From a bacterium (lineage in GTDB: Bacteria; Patescibacteriota; Patescibacteriia; Patescibacteriales; XYC2-FULL-47-12), in assembly GCA_030698385.1 (NCBI GenBank), contig JAUYLZ010000033.1, forward strand, positions 73,905 to 126,146: a DNA stretch of 52,242 nucleotides, in the 5' to 3' direction. Under the pieces are notes generated by a model, which was not told the DNA's origin, ran no database searches, and saw only the letters and a program-made list of their open reading frames with translations. Shown one piece after another: positions 8,226 to 16,669 of this stretch (the first letter of the stretch is position 1; each line of letters begins with the position of its first letter). Position numbers and translations under genes: made by a program.

Positions 8226-9276
8226 AATCTGCTCTAGTTATTAATAAATCTGCTTGAATATTTCTCTTCGCTTTTTTCCCTAAAACCTTAAAAAATAACT
8301 TCGGTTCTAACCCTGTTCCCGGCCGCTTAATTCCCAAATTTTCTTTACTGAACTTTTCTCCTTTTTTAATATCGCTTAATGCAACCAAGCTTTTTCGAAC
8401 AGTTCTTATTATGGACATTTCACTTGAATTGGGTTTTTTTTGCACTGAACCTAAAATAATTTCTGACCTTCTGATTTTATCTATCATTTCTTTTAATTCC
8501 TTTGGCTCTAGAGAAGTCTTGTGATCAGGTCCGGGCATATTTTTGTTCAACGTAAAATGCTTTTCTATCACACACGCGCCCAAGGCAACGGCCATGACCG
8601 GAACCTGGTCGCCGGGCGTGTGGTCTGAATATCCAACCAATATGTTAAATTCTTGCATCATGGTTTGCATCGCGCGCAAATTAACCTCGTTAAATGGGCA
8701 GGGGTAATTAGTTGTGGCATGTAAAATAATAATATCTTTATTGCCGACTAACTTAATCGCCTTAATTGCCTCTGCCACTTCCCCAAGCGTTGCCATGCCT
8801 GTTCCCAGAATCATCGGCTTTTTAAATTTAGCGGCGTATTGCAATAACGGCAAATTAGTCAGCTCACCAGAGCCAAATTTAAAAGCCGGAACGTCAAGCG
8901 ATTGCAGCCAATCAACGCTGGAAAACCCTCCGTGCGGCGTTGACAAAAAAATAAGTTTTCTTTTTCGGCAACGCTGAATAATCGGCTGATAAAACTTTTC
9001 TGGCAACTCCAGTCTTTGCAACATGACCAACTGGCTTTCAGTCTTACCGTTATTTTTTCGTTGATACGCGGCCATCTTGCCGGCGCCAGTGACCACTTCA
9101 TGAGCGTGAAAAGTTTGAAATTTAATCGCATCGGCGCTAGCGGCGGCGGCGGCGTCAACCAACTTCAAAGCGGTTTTCAAACTGCCGTTATGATTAACGC
9201 CCGCTTCGGCGATTATGAACACTTTTGTTTCATACGCTATTTTTCGGCCGGCAATTGAGATAAAAATTTTTTTCAT
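8218..9276 (-). CDS. neuB: N-acetylneuraminate/legionaminic acid synthase, NeuB/LegI family
   Basis: NeuB enzymes condense phosphoenolpyruvate with a six-carbon amino sugar to give a nine-carbon nonulosonic acid. In this 352-residue protein the TIM-barrel start IIAEAGVNHNG is at 21-31, KFQTF at 52-56, and VGYSDHTPGD plus VIEKHFTLNK mark the metal and substrate site. A C-terminal SAF (antifreeze-like) domain begins near residue 290. The ATG at 9274-9276 gives about 18 extra residues before the barrel, normal for the family. It overlaps the epimerase upstream of it in pathway order by 8 bases and sits 3 bases from neuA. This context makes legionaminic acid the likeliest product. Confidence 0.92.
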   Translation of the reverse strand: MKKIFISIAGRKIAYETKVFIIAEAGVNHNGSLKTALKLVDAAAAASADAIKFQTFHAHEVVTGAGKMAAYQRKNNGKTESQLVMLQRLELPEKFYQPIIQRCRKRKLIFLSTPHGGFSSVDWLQSLDVPAFKFGSGELTNLPLLQYAAKFKKPMILGTGMATLGEVAEAIKAIKLVGNKDIIILHATTNYPCPFNEVNLRAMQTMMQEFNILVGYSDHTPGDQVPVMAVALGACVIEKHFTLNKNMPGPDHKTSLEPKELKEMIDKIRRSEIILGSVQKKPNSSEMSIIRTVRKSLVALSDIKKGEKFSKENLGIKRPGTGLEPKLFFKVLGKKAKRNIQADLLITRADYV

Positions 9277-9279
9277 AAA

Positions 9280-10011
9280 TTATTTATTTCCATGCAGTTG
9301 CTTAATTCTTTTAGCAATACCCCGTTTATTTTTATATAACAATTCGGCCAGCGCCCAATCTTCAGGAGTATCTAAATCTACTGAACGCCATTTTTCACAA
9401 ACAACCGCCTTAGTTTTTTTAGTAATTATGATTTTTTCTTTAAGCAAGGCATCAGTTTTAATAATATAAACACAACCGTTTAAAATGTAGTTGACGGACC
9501 AGGCCTGCGCGTTATTCATGGCCCGCTCCGAAGCATTCACCAACTTTAAAAAATTATTATAATCAAGGTGGTATAATTTTGGTTGTGTCGGGCAAACTGT
9601 CAGCACTGTAGTGGCGCCGCCTTTTTTCATTATCTGCCAACAACTTTTGATATCGTCAACTTCACGCAGGGGCGACGTGACCTGTAAAATCATGACATAA
9701 TCCGGCTCATAATTTTGTTCTTTTTTTAATTTATTTAAATGATAAATAATACTATCAACCACTTTGGCTTTATCATCCGCTAAACTCATCGGCCTTAACC
9801 ACTGCGCCTCGGCGCCGTATTTTTTGGCAATAACTGCAATCTTTAGGGAATCTGTATCAATGAAAACGCGGTTTATAAATTTACACGCTAAGGCCTGCTC
9901 TACTGTATAAGCCAGCAAGGGTTTGCCTAAAAAATTCTTAATGTTTTTATTGGGAATTCGTTTAGACCCGGATCGCGCCGGAATTATTGCCAAAATTTTT
10001 TGTTTGATCAT
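9280..10011 (-). CDS. neuA: CMP-nonulosonic acid cytidylyltransferase (NeuA/LegF family)
   Basis: This 243-residue nucleotidyltransferase activates the nonulosonic acid with CTP. The N-terminal PARSGSKRIPNKN at 11-23 is the CTP-binding signature. ILQVTSPLRE near 110-120 and VDLDTPEDW near the C-terminus are conserved in the family. The ATG at 10009-10011 is chosen over an upstream TTG at 10026, because only the ATG avoids overlap with the amidotransferase stop and places the PARSGS motif at the usual distance. It follows the amidotransferase stop by 4 bases and precedes neuB by 3. The exact acid (Neu, Leg or Pse type) cannot be told from the motif alone. Confidence 0.91.
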   Translation of the reverse strand: MIKQKILAIIPARSGSKRIPNKNIKNFLGKPLLAYTVEQALACKFINRVFIDTDSLKIAVIAKKYGAEAQWLRPMSLADDKAKVVDSIIYHLNKLKKEQNYEPDYVMILQVTSPLREVDDIKSCWQIMKKGGATTVLTVCPTQPKLYHLDYNNFLKLVNASERAMNNAQAWSVNYILNGCVYIIKTDALLKEKIIITKKTKAVVCEKWRSVDLDTPEDWALAELLYKNKRGIAKRIKQLHGNK

Positions 10012-10015
10012 AAAT

Positions 10016-11206
10016 TTAGCTAACAATATGCTTTAACTCCCAACGCCTATTTACTTTAGACCAAAGGTGCGGGGGACGGTATTGATCGACAACCTCCCAA
10101 AAATGCTCTTCGGTAATATCCAAATACGTCAAAAACTCGTTAAAATATTTTCGCGGAAACTCACCGTCAAAACGGCGGACGAGCGCAACCGCCTCCGCGC
10201 GCGTAATGTGACTGCAGCGTATCTCCATCTGGGCATCGCGGGAAGCTCTGCCTAAACCAAATTTTATATACCCAAGGTACCAATGAAATCCATCAGTCTT
10301 GTCGTCCAAACTGGCATACTTTGAGTAAGTTCCCTCGGAACGACCGTCGGGGTTAGCTTGAAAACCGGTATGTTCAGCCGCGTAATAGTAATTTTCTTGT
10401 GGGACCCACTTGTGGTAGTATGACCACCAATGCATCTGCACGCCCAGTCGCTCAATGTCCGTAAACGGCGGCTGCTGATACATGGTCAGATGGTTGACCT
10501 CCGTTTCCTGAGGCGAAAAAATACCTAACCTAAGACCAGCGTCAAAGAGCGCAGTAACGTCTGCCCCCTTAAAATACAGATCTTCCCAATCCTTTGGTGA
10601 TTCGTAGGGAACGTCGGCATTTTTCATTGATCCGCCATACTCTACTTCACCATTTTCTCCGTAAAAAATCAAGGGTATGCCGAACTTAACAGCTATCTGA
10701 AAAGGATAAGCCTTCTGTCCAAAGACAAATGGCTCCCAATGATCACCTTTTAATTCAAAGGCTATTCTGGCTAATTTTCTGTGCAGTTGACCATCGGGAT
10801 TCGCCATAATATTATGAAAACCAGAATTTACAAAATTCTGATAATTCTTCCAGCCGATATCAGTATAGAGAAATGGAGCCCAGGTTACCGTCAGCGGATG
10901 CATGCCATATTTAATTTTTAGCTGGTGAGCTACCAAACCACTGTCTTTACCGCCACTGGCTGGTACAATCACATCAAAACTCCCATCCTTTGAGCGATGT
11001 TTATCTAACAATGTTTGCAATTCTTGTTCACGCGCCACCCAGTCAATATCATGCTCTTTACGTTCGGCATATTGGCAAGCGCTGCAGATGCCAGCCTCAT
11101 TAAAATAAGTGCGCGGACGTTGATTGGACACTACACACTTTTTACAAAATTTAACTTCAGTAGGTTGTTGTGCTAATTGTTTATCAAGGCTGTTTAATTT
11201 GTTCAT
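10016..11206 (-). CDS. pseA: N-acetyl sugar amidotransferase (WbuX/PseA/LfnA family)
   Basis: Family members use ATP and ammonia to convert an N-acetyl group on a sugar to an acetamidino group. The 396-residue protein has a PP-loop ATP pyrophosphatase motif, VPASGGKDSG, at 81-90. Just before it are two CxxC pairs (Cys21/Cys24 and Cys41/Cys44) that probably bind zinc. The aromatic-rich C-terminal half has YYHKWVPQENYYY and IRCSHITR blocks I associate with the WbuX clade. Ammonia should come from the HisH/HisF pair at 3071-4467, about 6 kb downstream in the same leftward series. Starting at MNKLN gives the family's usual length. Confidence 0.88.
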   Translation of the reverse strand: MNKLNSLDKQLAQQPTEVKFCKKCVVSNQRPRTYFNEAGICSACQYAERKEHDIDWVAREQELQTLLDKHRSKDGSFDVIVPASGGKDSGLVAHQLKIKYGMHPLTVTWAPFLYTDIGWKNYQNFVNSGFHNIMANPDGQLHRKLARIAFELKGDHWEPFVFGQKAYPFQIAVKFGIPLIFYGENGEVEYGGSMKNADVPYESPKDWEDLYFKGADVTALFDAGLRLGIFSPQETEVNHLTMYQQPPFTDIERLGVQMHWWSYYHKWVPQENYYYAAEHTGFQANPDGRSEGTYSKYASLDDKTDGFHWYLGYIKFGLGRASRDAQMEIRCSHITRAEAVALVRRFDGEFPRKYFNEFLTYLDITEEHFWEVVDQYRPPHLWSKVNRRWELKHIVS

Positions 11207-11248
11207 ATAATATTACTCATTAAATAAACTTTTGCTAGGCATAATAAA

Positions 11249-12655
11249 TTATAGTAACGATTTAAGTACCGCGGCCAGGCGTTTAGAGGATTTACCGTCA
11301 ATTTTATAGCAAAGCTTGGCGCGCAGCAGCGCCCGGGCGGCCGCCTCCGCGCGCGGATTGTTAAGATAAGTATTTATGCCGTCTTTCAATGCGTCTGGCG
11401 TATCAGCTATTTTTGTAGCTTTAGTTGCGAATACCCATTCAAAATGATCTGATTCATACAGTGTAGGTGTGATATCGTCATCGTTCCGGTTATTTCCCTC
11501 GTAAAAGCATCCAAAATTAACGTTAATGATTGGCTTATCAAAACAGGCCGCATCCAACGTCAAGGTGGAAGCCGCATTAATCATAATGTCGCAGTGGTAG
11601 AGCGTGTTGATAAAGTCAACCATTTCATCTTTGTTCGGATCCCATTTATCGCCCAGAAAATTAGTAATCCGATAACTGTCAACGGCGACTTTCTTTTTAC
11701 CCCGCAATTTCTTAAAAATATCCAAATCAGAATTGCTATAGTGGGGACGCACCAGAAGTTGGCAGGGTCGGCTTAACTCGTCCTTAACAATCCAATCGTG
11801 GATCATTTCGGCAATTTCATAATCAAAGGCCGCCCACACTCCTTCCGAACCAAAAAAAATTAACGGCAGTTTAGGGTCAAGCCCTTTCTTATTAAAATAA
11901 TCGTCGCGGCTGATGATAAGTTCCGGTCGGACATACCAGTCAAACTGCGGCTGTCCAACAATATGCACGCTTTGCTTGGGAAAATTCTGCAACCGTATTG
12001 CAACATCGCGAGACGGTTCATTCGGAACCACTAAGTGATCAGCTCTCACGCGCGCATAACCCAGTGCTATGTTATCCCAGCTTTTTGGCATTGAAACAGT
12101 GGTGATTTTTCTCCGACGAGCCTCCTTAAGTACGGCGCAGTCAAAACCAGAAACAAACGAGGTTGAAAAAATAAGATTCGGTTCATATCTATCAAAAACC
12201 TTTCGTAAGGCCGGGTTAACTTGCGGAAACCAAACAAACTCAATAAAACGATACAGCCGCTTTAGAGGCGGCAAGCTGCTGGCCACGCGCAAATACACGT
12301 AGCGCAGCCAAGGAACGATCAGCGTTTTTTTATAAAACTTCTTTGAGAAAAATCTGGTCCGCGCGTTATCGTTAAAAAAAAGGGCGCGAGTAATGGTTGA
12401 CCGGGAAAAAAGCAAATTGCTAAAGTTCATCTTTAAAAACAGCCTGTGCCAGCGCGAAGAATCGGCTGTCGGCACCGGAACCAGCCTTACCTTTTCATCT
12501 TCAAACTCCCGCTTAAGATAGGCAGGAATAGTCGGCCGCGGAAATAAAATACATATTTTATATCCTTCACGTTTCAACTCATCAAGGGTGCCGCAGCGCA
12601 AGATGTTGCGGGTTAGAAACGACCTGGTGATTGTAATAAAAATAGTTTTTTGCAT
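11249..12655 (-). CDS. GT-B-fold surface-polysaccharide transferase-like protein (CDP-glycerol glycerophosphotransferase superfamily), copy 1
   Basis: The 468-residue protein starts KTIFITITRSFLTRNIL and keeps a C-terminal nucleotide-binding region with DIMINAASTLTLDAACFDKP. This loop resembles those of capsule and teichoic-acid type GT-B transferases. It is a paralogue of the gene at 30623-31987, which begins QTIFITISRGSLIRNF and carries NLGSTLTLDSIACGTP at the same place; both also contain PTVGMPKSWDN-type and DKWDP/DRWDP blocks. The ATG at 12653-12655 is preferred to an upstream TTG at 12676 because it matches the paralogue's start and removes overlap with the methyltransferase. Donor and acceptor are unknown; transfer of a sugar or polyol phosphate is inferred. 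Confidence 0.62.
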   Translation of the reverse strand: MQKTIFITITRSFLTRNILRCGTLDELKREGYKICILFPRPTIPAYLKREFEDEKVRLVPVPTADSSRWHRLFLKMNFSNLLFSRSTITRALFFNDNARTRFFSKKFYKKTLIVPWLRYVYLRVASSLPPLKRLYRFIEFVWFPQVNPALRKVFDRYEPNLIFSTSFVSGFDCAVLKEARRRKITTVSMPKSWDNIALGYARVRADHLVVPNEPSRDVAIRLQNFPKQSVHIVGQPQFDWYVRPELIISRDDYFNKKGLDPKLPLIFFGSEGVWAAFDYEIAEMIHDWIVKDELSRPCQLLVRPHYSNSDLDIFKKLRGKKKVAVDSYRITNFLGDKWDPNKDEMVDFINTLYHCDIMINAASTLTLDAACFDKPIINVNFGCFYEGNNRNDDDITPTLYESDHFEWVFATKATKIADTPDALKDGINTYLNNPRAEAAARALLRAKLCYKIDGKSSKRLAAVLKSLL

Positions 12656-12656
12656 A

Positions 12657-13511
12657 TTATTTTGTTTGAAGTACAAACCCTACTTTGCGGTGGCCGAAAC
12701 CGCCTAAATTAAACGGCATAAAAATCTCCACTAAGTCAGCGTCATTTTTAAGTATGCGATTTTCCGGCGTATCAGTTTTCAGAACAACTAATTCTTTAAC
12801 GCTAAAACCAGCCTCTGAAAAAAACTCGTTCCATTCATGAAAGCGCCACTCGTGTTCGCCGTTATCTCTGCGCGTTAATGTCATATTTTCATCAAGATAA
12901 TTTTTGCGCAAGTATTCTTTATCATACACGATATTGAGCATTCTTTCAATTTCTGTCTGCGGCGTGTCATTATTATGCGCCCGATCGATAAAAACCAAAT
13001 GGCCGCCTGATTTCAATACTCGGCGACATTCTTTCAGGGTCTTAATAGGCTGATGAGAGTGATGTACCGAATCCCAGGCAATGGCAAAATCAAGCGAACC
13101 GTCGGCTAGTTCCAAATTATCAAAATCACCAACCACGGAAACAACTTTGTCGGCTTGATCTCCTAAAATTTCTTTTTTTAAAACCGGCTGGCATAGTTTT
13201 ACCAGTTCTTCGGTATACTCTACGCAATAAATTTTTTTCACCTCATCCTTTTTGGCTAGCATTGAAGATACACAGGCAATGCCGCCGCCCAAATCAACAC
13301 CAACTCCTTTGATAGCCTCCCAAGCGCCGGGCACAAGCCGAAAGGTCAGTTCAACGTCTTCAGGAGTGATAAAGATGTAAGACATGGCGATATCCCGATA
13401 ATTTTTTTCACAAAGTTCCTGTGCCAAAGTTCGGCCGACTAAAAATTCGTGCGGACTCTGCGGCGCCTGCGCTTTTTGCCAAATTTGATAATTATCATTA
13501 CTCTCGTGCAT
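12657..13511 (-). CDS. Class I SAM-dependent methyltransferase
   Basis: The 284-residue protein has a methyltransferase core beginning near residue 68 with VGVDLGGGIACVS, a well-formed glycine motif I. YCVEYTEE follows as motif II, and LDFAIAWDSVHHSHQ and LKSGGHLVFIDRAH as motifs IV and V. The first 65 residues are a helical extension containing EFLVGRTLAQELCEKNYRD, possibly a substrate cap. It sits one base from the preceding GT-B gene and 20 bases from the SpsF-like gene, so it is co-transcribed with nonulosonate genes. The target could be the sugar or a lipid-linked intermediate; nothing in the sequence decides this. Confidence 0.8.
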   Translation of the reverse strand: MHESNDNYQIWQKAQAPQSPHEFLVGRTLAQELCEKNYRDIAMSYIFITPEDVELTFRLVPGAWEAIKGVGVDLGGGIACVSSMLAKKDEVKKIYCVEYTEELVKLCQPVLKKEILGDQADKVVSVVGDFDNLELADGSLDFAIAWDSVHHSHQPIKTLKECRRVLKSGGHLVFIDRAHNNDTPQTEIERMLNIVYDKEYLRKNYLDENMTLTRRDNGEHEWRFHEWNEFFSEAGFSVKELVVLKTDTPENRILKNDADLVEIFMPFNLGGFGHRKVGFVLQTK

Positions 13512-13531
13512 ATAATGTAATTCTTAAATAA

Positions 13532-14284
13532 TTAATACTTTTTTTCATGCGCCCTGGAAAAAGAAAGGTTTTTTTCTCTCAAACCTCCATTATTCTCCAT
13601 CAGCTTTATTAGAGATTCAAAAGAATAGTCGTTCGTCGCCTTCATCACCGCCGCGCAAAAAGCAATGTCTTCAGGATAATCCACTGTAAAGCGATAGTTG
13701 CTGTTAATCTCACTGTCTAATGGCATTAATTTGATTTTAAAAAATTCCGGATGCTGATAGATAAACATCGTTACGTGCTCAAAGTATTTTGGATCATCGG
13801 CTTGAGCGGCGACTCTGCGCAACGCTTTCATTGTAACGGCTTCCACAAATACACCGAGCGGTTTTAACATCACGGGCATGTCATCCGCCGTGGCATAGGT
13901 GCAGTACTCAAGGCTCTCATCGTCAACAAATACTTTCAGCTGTTCATCAATAAGGCGTGTATCAATAAACGGATTATCGGCGCAGACTCTGATAATTTTA
14001 TCGCATTGAAATTGTTCCCCGGCCTTGATAAAACGATCCAAAACGTTATTAACATCGCCGCGATAACAGAGCATGTTTTTCTGCTCACAGTATTTTACCA
14101 ACTCATCGTCAAGGATATCGGTGGTGGTTGCGACTATAATACGGTCAATGTATCGCGATTTTTTTAGCTTATCAATTACATGTTCTAAGAGCGTCTGACC
14201 GTTAATATCCAATAAAACTTTCCCGGGTAGCCGGCTGGCTCCCATTCTCGCCTGTATAATTGCATCAACTTTTTTTACTGTCAT
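13532..14284 (-). CDS. spsF: SpsF-like cytidylyltransferase (CMP-Kdo synthetase homologue)
   Basis: The 250-residue protein carries the nucleotidyltransferase loop IIQARMGASRLPGKV at 9-23, RVCADNPFID around 110-120, and FTVDYPEDI in the C-terminal third. This combination is typical of SpsF, the CMP-Kdo-synthetase-like protein that accompanies a NeuB homologue in spore-coat and other nonulosonate clusters. It differs from the NeuA at 9280 in its glycine-rich loop (QARMGASRLPGK versus PARSGSKRIPNK). Together with the second NeuB at 15582 it suggests activation of a second acidic sugar. The precise substrate is unknown. Confidence 0.8.
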   Translation of the reverse strand: MTVKKVDAIIQARMGASRLPGKVLLDINGQTLLEHVIDKLKKSRYIDRIIVATTTDILDDELVKYCEQKNMLCYRGDVNNVLDRFIKAGEQFQCDKIIRVCADNPFIDTRLIDEQLKVFVDDESLEYCTYATADDMPVMLKPLGVFVEAVTMKALRRVAAQADDPKYFEHVTMFIYQHPEFFKIKLMPLDSEINSNYRFTVDYPEDIAFCAAVMKATNDYSFESLIKLMENNGGLREKNLSFSRAHEKKY

Positions 14285-14297
14285 AATTTTAAATTAT

Positions 14298-14948
14298 TTA
14301 TAAAACCTGTGTTACCGCTCCATAACAGGGGCGAATAGACAAATGCCGGTGAATGTTAAAACCGTTTTTGTTTATTTTTTTTGGGTCTTCATATCTGCCG
14401 GTATAAATTCGGTCGCCATTTTTATCTTTATCCAAACACCAAATAAAATCATATTTCCAAAGTATCTCACCTTTCGTGTGAAAATAGTAGGCAAAAAAAG
14501 TAAAGATACTCAGGATAGCTGAAGGTAAACTCTCATTACTATTTAAACTTTTTTGAATTGCCTGCGGGTCTTTACCGCGTGTCTGTGTAATAACTTTTTT
14601 TCTCACCAGATACCACTGAAATTCTAAATGCGTTTTCGCCGCAAACTTCTCTTTCAAATACCAATCCTGATTATAAAAACAAGGCTCTGATTTTTTTGGA
14701 TCTAAGCCAAAATGCGAACGCAAAATATTAAGTGTCAGCCACTGACCTTTTTTATTTTTTGGCACGCCTAAAATTAAAATATAATCTTTACGCGACTTTT
14801 TTAATTGCGTCTCACTAAAATTAATCTTGGGAATACGCGTCTTAACCTTGCTAGGGTCTTTAATGCCCAACTGAGAACTAATTAGACCAAGTTCATCCGG
14901 TCCAATTAAATTCTTACCCATGATTTTTTTTGCTTGTAGTAAATCCAT
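14298..14948 (-). CDS. Conserved protein of unknown function
   Basis: I do not recognise a functional domain in this 216-residue protein. It is basic and rich in Lys, Asn and aromatic residues. Distinctive blocks are KIMGKNLIGPDELGLIS at the N-terminus, EPCFYNQDWYLKEKFA in the middle, AILSIFTFFAYYFHTKGE (hydrophobic but probably a core helix), and NKNGFNIHRHLSIRP at the C-terminus. From memory, similar proteins occur in Candidate Phyla Radiation genomes, but I could not check. The ATG at 14946-14948 is chosen over an upstream TTG at 14996 that would overlap the DUF218 gene by about 47 bases. It lies 13 bases from spsF and 1 base from the DUF218 stop, so it is in the same operon. Confidence 0.7.
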   Translation of the reverse strand: MDLLQAKKIMGKNLIGPDELGLISSQLGIKDPSKVKTRIPKINFSETQLKKSRKDYILILGVPKNKKGQWLTLNILRSHFGLDPKKSEPCFYNQDWYLKEKFAAKTHLEFQWYLVRKKVITQTRGKDPQAIQKSLNSNESLPSAILSIFTFFAYYFHTKGEILWKYDFIWCLDKDKNGDRIYTGRYEDPKKINKNGFNIHRHLSIRPCYGAVTQVL

Positions 14949-14949
14949 A

Positions 14950-15546
14950 TTATTTTTGTTTTTCTTTCCAAGCCTGGTAAGCAATCGCCTCTTCAAAATT
15001 TGCCACGTGACCTTTCTTTTTATATTCAGCTATTTTTTTCAATTCCTCCATCAAAAGTTTAAGCCTGCTTGGACCCCAAAGCGTTTTATCAAACCAAGAA
15101 AGTTCTCTGGCCGGCGCGTTAAATATTTGAATTTTTAACTTGGCGCCTTGCATGGTCTTTAAAAAGGTTAGATAGGCTCTAGGCTGATGAAAGTGAGAGG
15201 CGACTAAAATTATTTTCTGCCAATTATTTTTTTTCGCCAATTTCATCACTTCCACCCCTTGATCACGGGTATTCTGAGAATTTTCTTCAATGATAATTCT
15301 ACTCTTAGCCACGCCTTTTTGTCTGATTTTTTCCGCCATTTTCAGCGTCAAAACCGCGGCTGGAGAGTTTTTCACGCCGCCGGAAATGACGATATACTTC
15401 ACCAAACCTTCTTGATATAACTTAACGGTTTGGCCGACCCTCTCATAACCATCACCCTGCAGACAAATAACCGCGTCTGACTTTCGCACTGCATCATTGT
15501 AAACAAGAGCCATTAGTTGTATTATTTCTTTTTCCGGTGTTGTCAT
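14950..15546 (-). CDS. DUF218/YdcF/SanA-ElyC family protein
   Basis: The 198-residue protein matches the DUF218 fold seen in YdcF, SanA and ElyC. SDAVICLQGDGYERV at about 18-32 is the first nucleotide-like loop, KYIVISGGVKNSP at about 50-62 the second, and IIEENSQNTRDQG at about 86-98 and ILVASHFHQPRAYLTF at about 113-128 are the conserved acidic and His/Arg segments. Many members have an N-terminal membrane anchor; this one does not. Members influence envelope polysaccharide metabolism in other bacteria, but no reaction is established for this subgroup. It lies between the unknown 216-residue protein and a second neuB, separated from the latter by a 35-base AT-rich gap of short repeats. Confidence 0.8.
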   Translation of the reverse strand: MTTPEKEIIQLMALVYNDAVRKSDAVICLQGDGYERVGQTVKLYQEGLVKYIVISGGVKNSPAAVLTLKMAEKIRQKGVAKSRIIIEENSQNTRDQGVEVMKLAKKNNWQKIILVASHFHQPRAYLTFLKTMQGAKLKIQIFNAPARELSWFDKTLWGPSRLKLLMEELKKIAEYKKKGHVANFEEAIAYQAWKEKQK

Positions 15547-15581
15547 ATATCACTGAAAATTGATAATTGAAAATTGGTAAC

Positions 15582-16655
15582 TTATATTAGATCTTCCCAA
15601 TGAATCGCCTCGCGCGCGGTTATATTTCCCTTGGCAATGCGGCCGACTGCTAAATCTTTATACTTAGGGGCGATGCCGACCGCCGGACGCAGTTCAATAA
15701 TATCTTCGCGCTTTATTACCTCGCCCTGTCTAATGTCATGACGCGCGTGCAATGAGCGGCGCTGAACAATCACGGTTTCAAACTCCTCGGCTACCACCTC
15801 TTTTCTCATGCTACCCATGGCCTGTTCGAGCATTCTGACGCGTTCGACCATTTGCTTAAACTCAGCCGGCTCCATGGAGTGCGGATGATCAGGGCCGGCG
15901 TCCTGCTTGCTCAAGGTAAAATGCTTTTCAATCACTTTGCCGCCCAACGCCACCGCGCCCAATACCACCACATCTCCGGGGGTATGATCTGAATAACCGG
16001 TGATAATATTAAAAGCGGTCTGATAAGTTTTTAACACCTTAAGATTGGCGCTCTCAATTTTTGACGGATAGTTGGTGATACACTGCAACAGAACTAAATT
16101 CTGGTTGCCGGTTTCTTCAATTACCCGCACCGCCTCATCAACTTCCGCGAGCGTGCTGTCGCCGGTTGATAAAATCATCGGCTTGTTTTTTCCGGCGATA
16201 TATTTTAACATCTCAAGCCAGGTTATTTCTCCAGAGCCGATTTTGAAAAAATCAACGCCGATTTCATCGAGCAAATCCACGGCGGCAAAGTCATACGGTG
16301 ACGAATTAAAAGCCACGCCAATCTGCCGGCAGTAGTCCGCTAACTCCCGGTGCCAGAGGCGCGGAAATTCCGCCTCTTTAAAAATCTGATCAATGGGTTT
16401 GCTCCAGCTGCCGTGAATGCCATGTAAACTCATTTTGGCAAAGCTGGGACCAGAAACAATGGTGTCAGCGCTAAAGGTTTGAAACTTCACCACGTCCGCG
16501 TCGCTGTCTTTGGCGGCGAGCGCCAGACGCTTGGCTTTTTCCAGACTGCCGTCAAAATTCGCGCCAATGTCGGCAATGAAATACGCCGGCTGTCCTTCTC
16601 CGATTATTTTTTCTCCAACTTTTATAGTCGCCGGAAAATTGTTTTTGTTTTGCAT
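15582..16655 (-). CDS. neuB: NeuB-family nonulosonic acid synthase, copy 2 (SpsE/PseI-like)
   Basis: A second NeuB homologue of 357 residues with all the main landmarks: YFIADIGANFDGS at 25-37, KFQTF at 57-61, FKIGSGEITW, ITGYSDHTPGDVV, VIEKHFTLSK and a C-terminal SAF domain from about residue 290. The first active-site loop reads GANFDG where the copy at 8218 reads GVNHNG, so the His-Asn pair is replaced by Phe-Asp. LHGIHGSWSKPIDQIF at about 76-91 is an insertion-like segment not matched in copy 1. It is probably paired with the SpsF-like cytidylyltransferase 1.3 kb downstream. Pseudaminic, legionaminic or another nonulosonate are all possible products. Confidence 0.88.
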   Translation of the reverse strand: MQNKNNFPATIKVGEKIIGEGQPAYFIADIGANFDGSLEKAKRLALAAKDSDADVVKFQTFSADTIVSGPSFAKMSLHGIHGSWSKPIDQIFKEAEFPRLWHRELADYCRQIGVAFNSSPYDFAAVDLLDEIGVDFFKIGSGEITWLEMLKYIAGKNKPMILSTGDSTLAEVDEAVRVIEETGNQNLVLLQCITNYPSKIESANLKVLKTYQTAFNIITGYSDHTPGDVVVLGAVALGGKVIEKHFTLSKQDAGPDHPHSMEPAEFKQMVERVRMLEQAMGSMRKEVVAEEFETVIVQRRSLHARHDIRQGEVIKREDIIELRPAVGIAPKYKDLAVGRIAKGNITAREAIHWEDLI

Positions 16656-16669
16656 ATTTTTGATATTTA

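Noticed and set aside
12655..12676. TTG start at 12676 for the GT-B gene, and similar TTG/GTG extensions at 2110, 4479, 10026, 14996 and 34961
   Set aside because: Each has a nearby ATG that reduces overlap with the neighbouring gene and fits family or paralogue start positions better.
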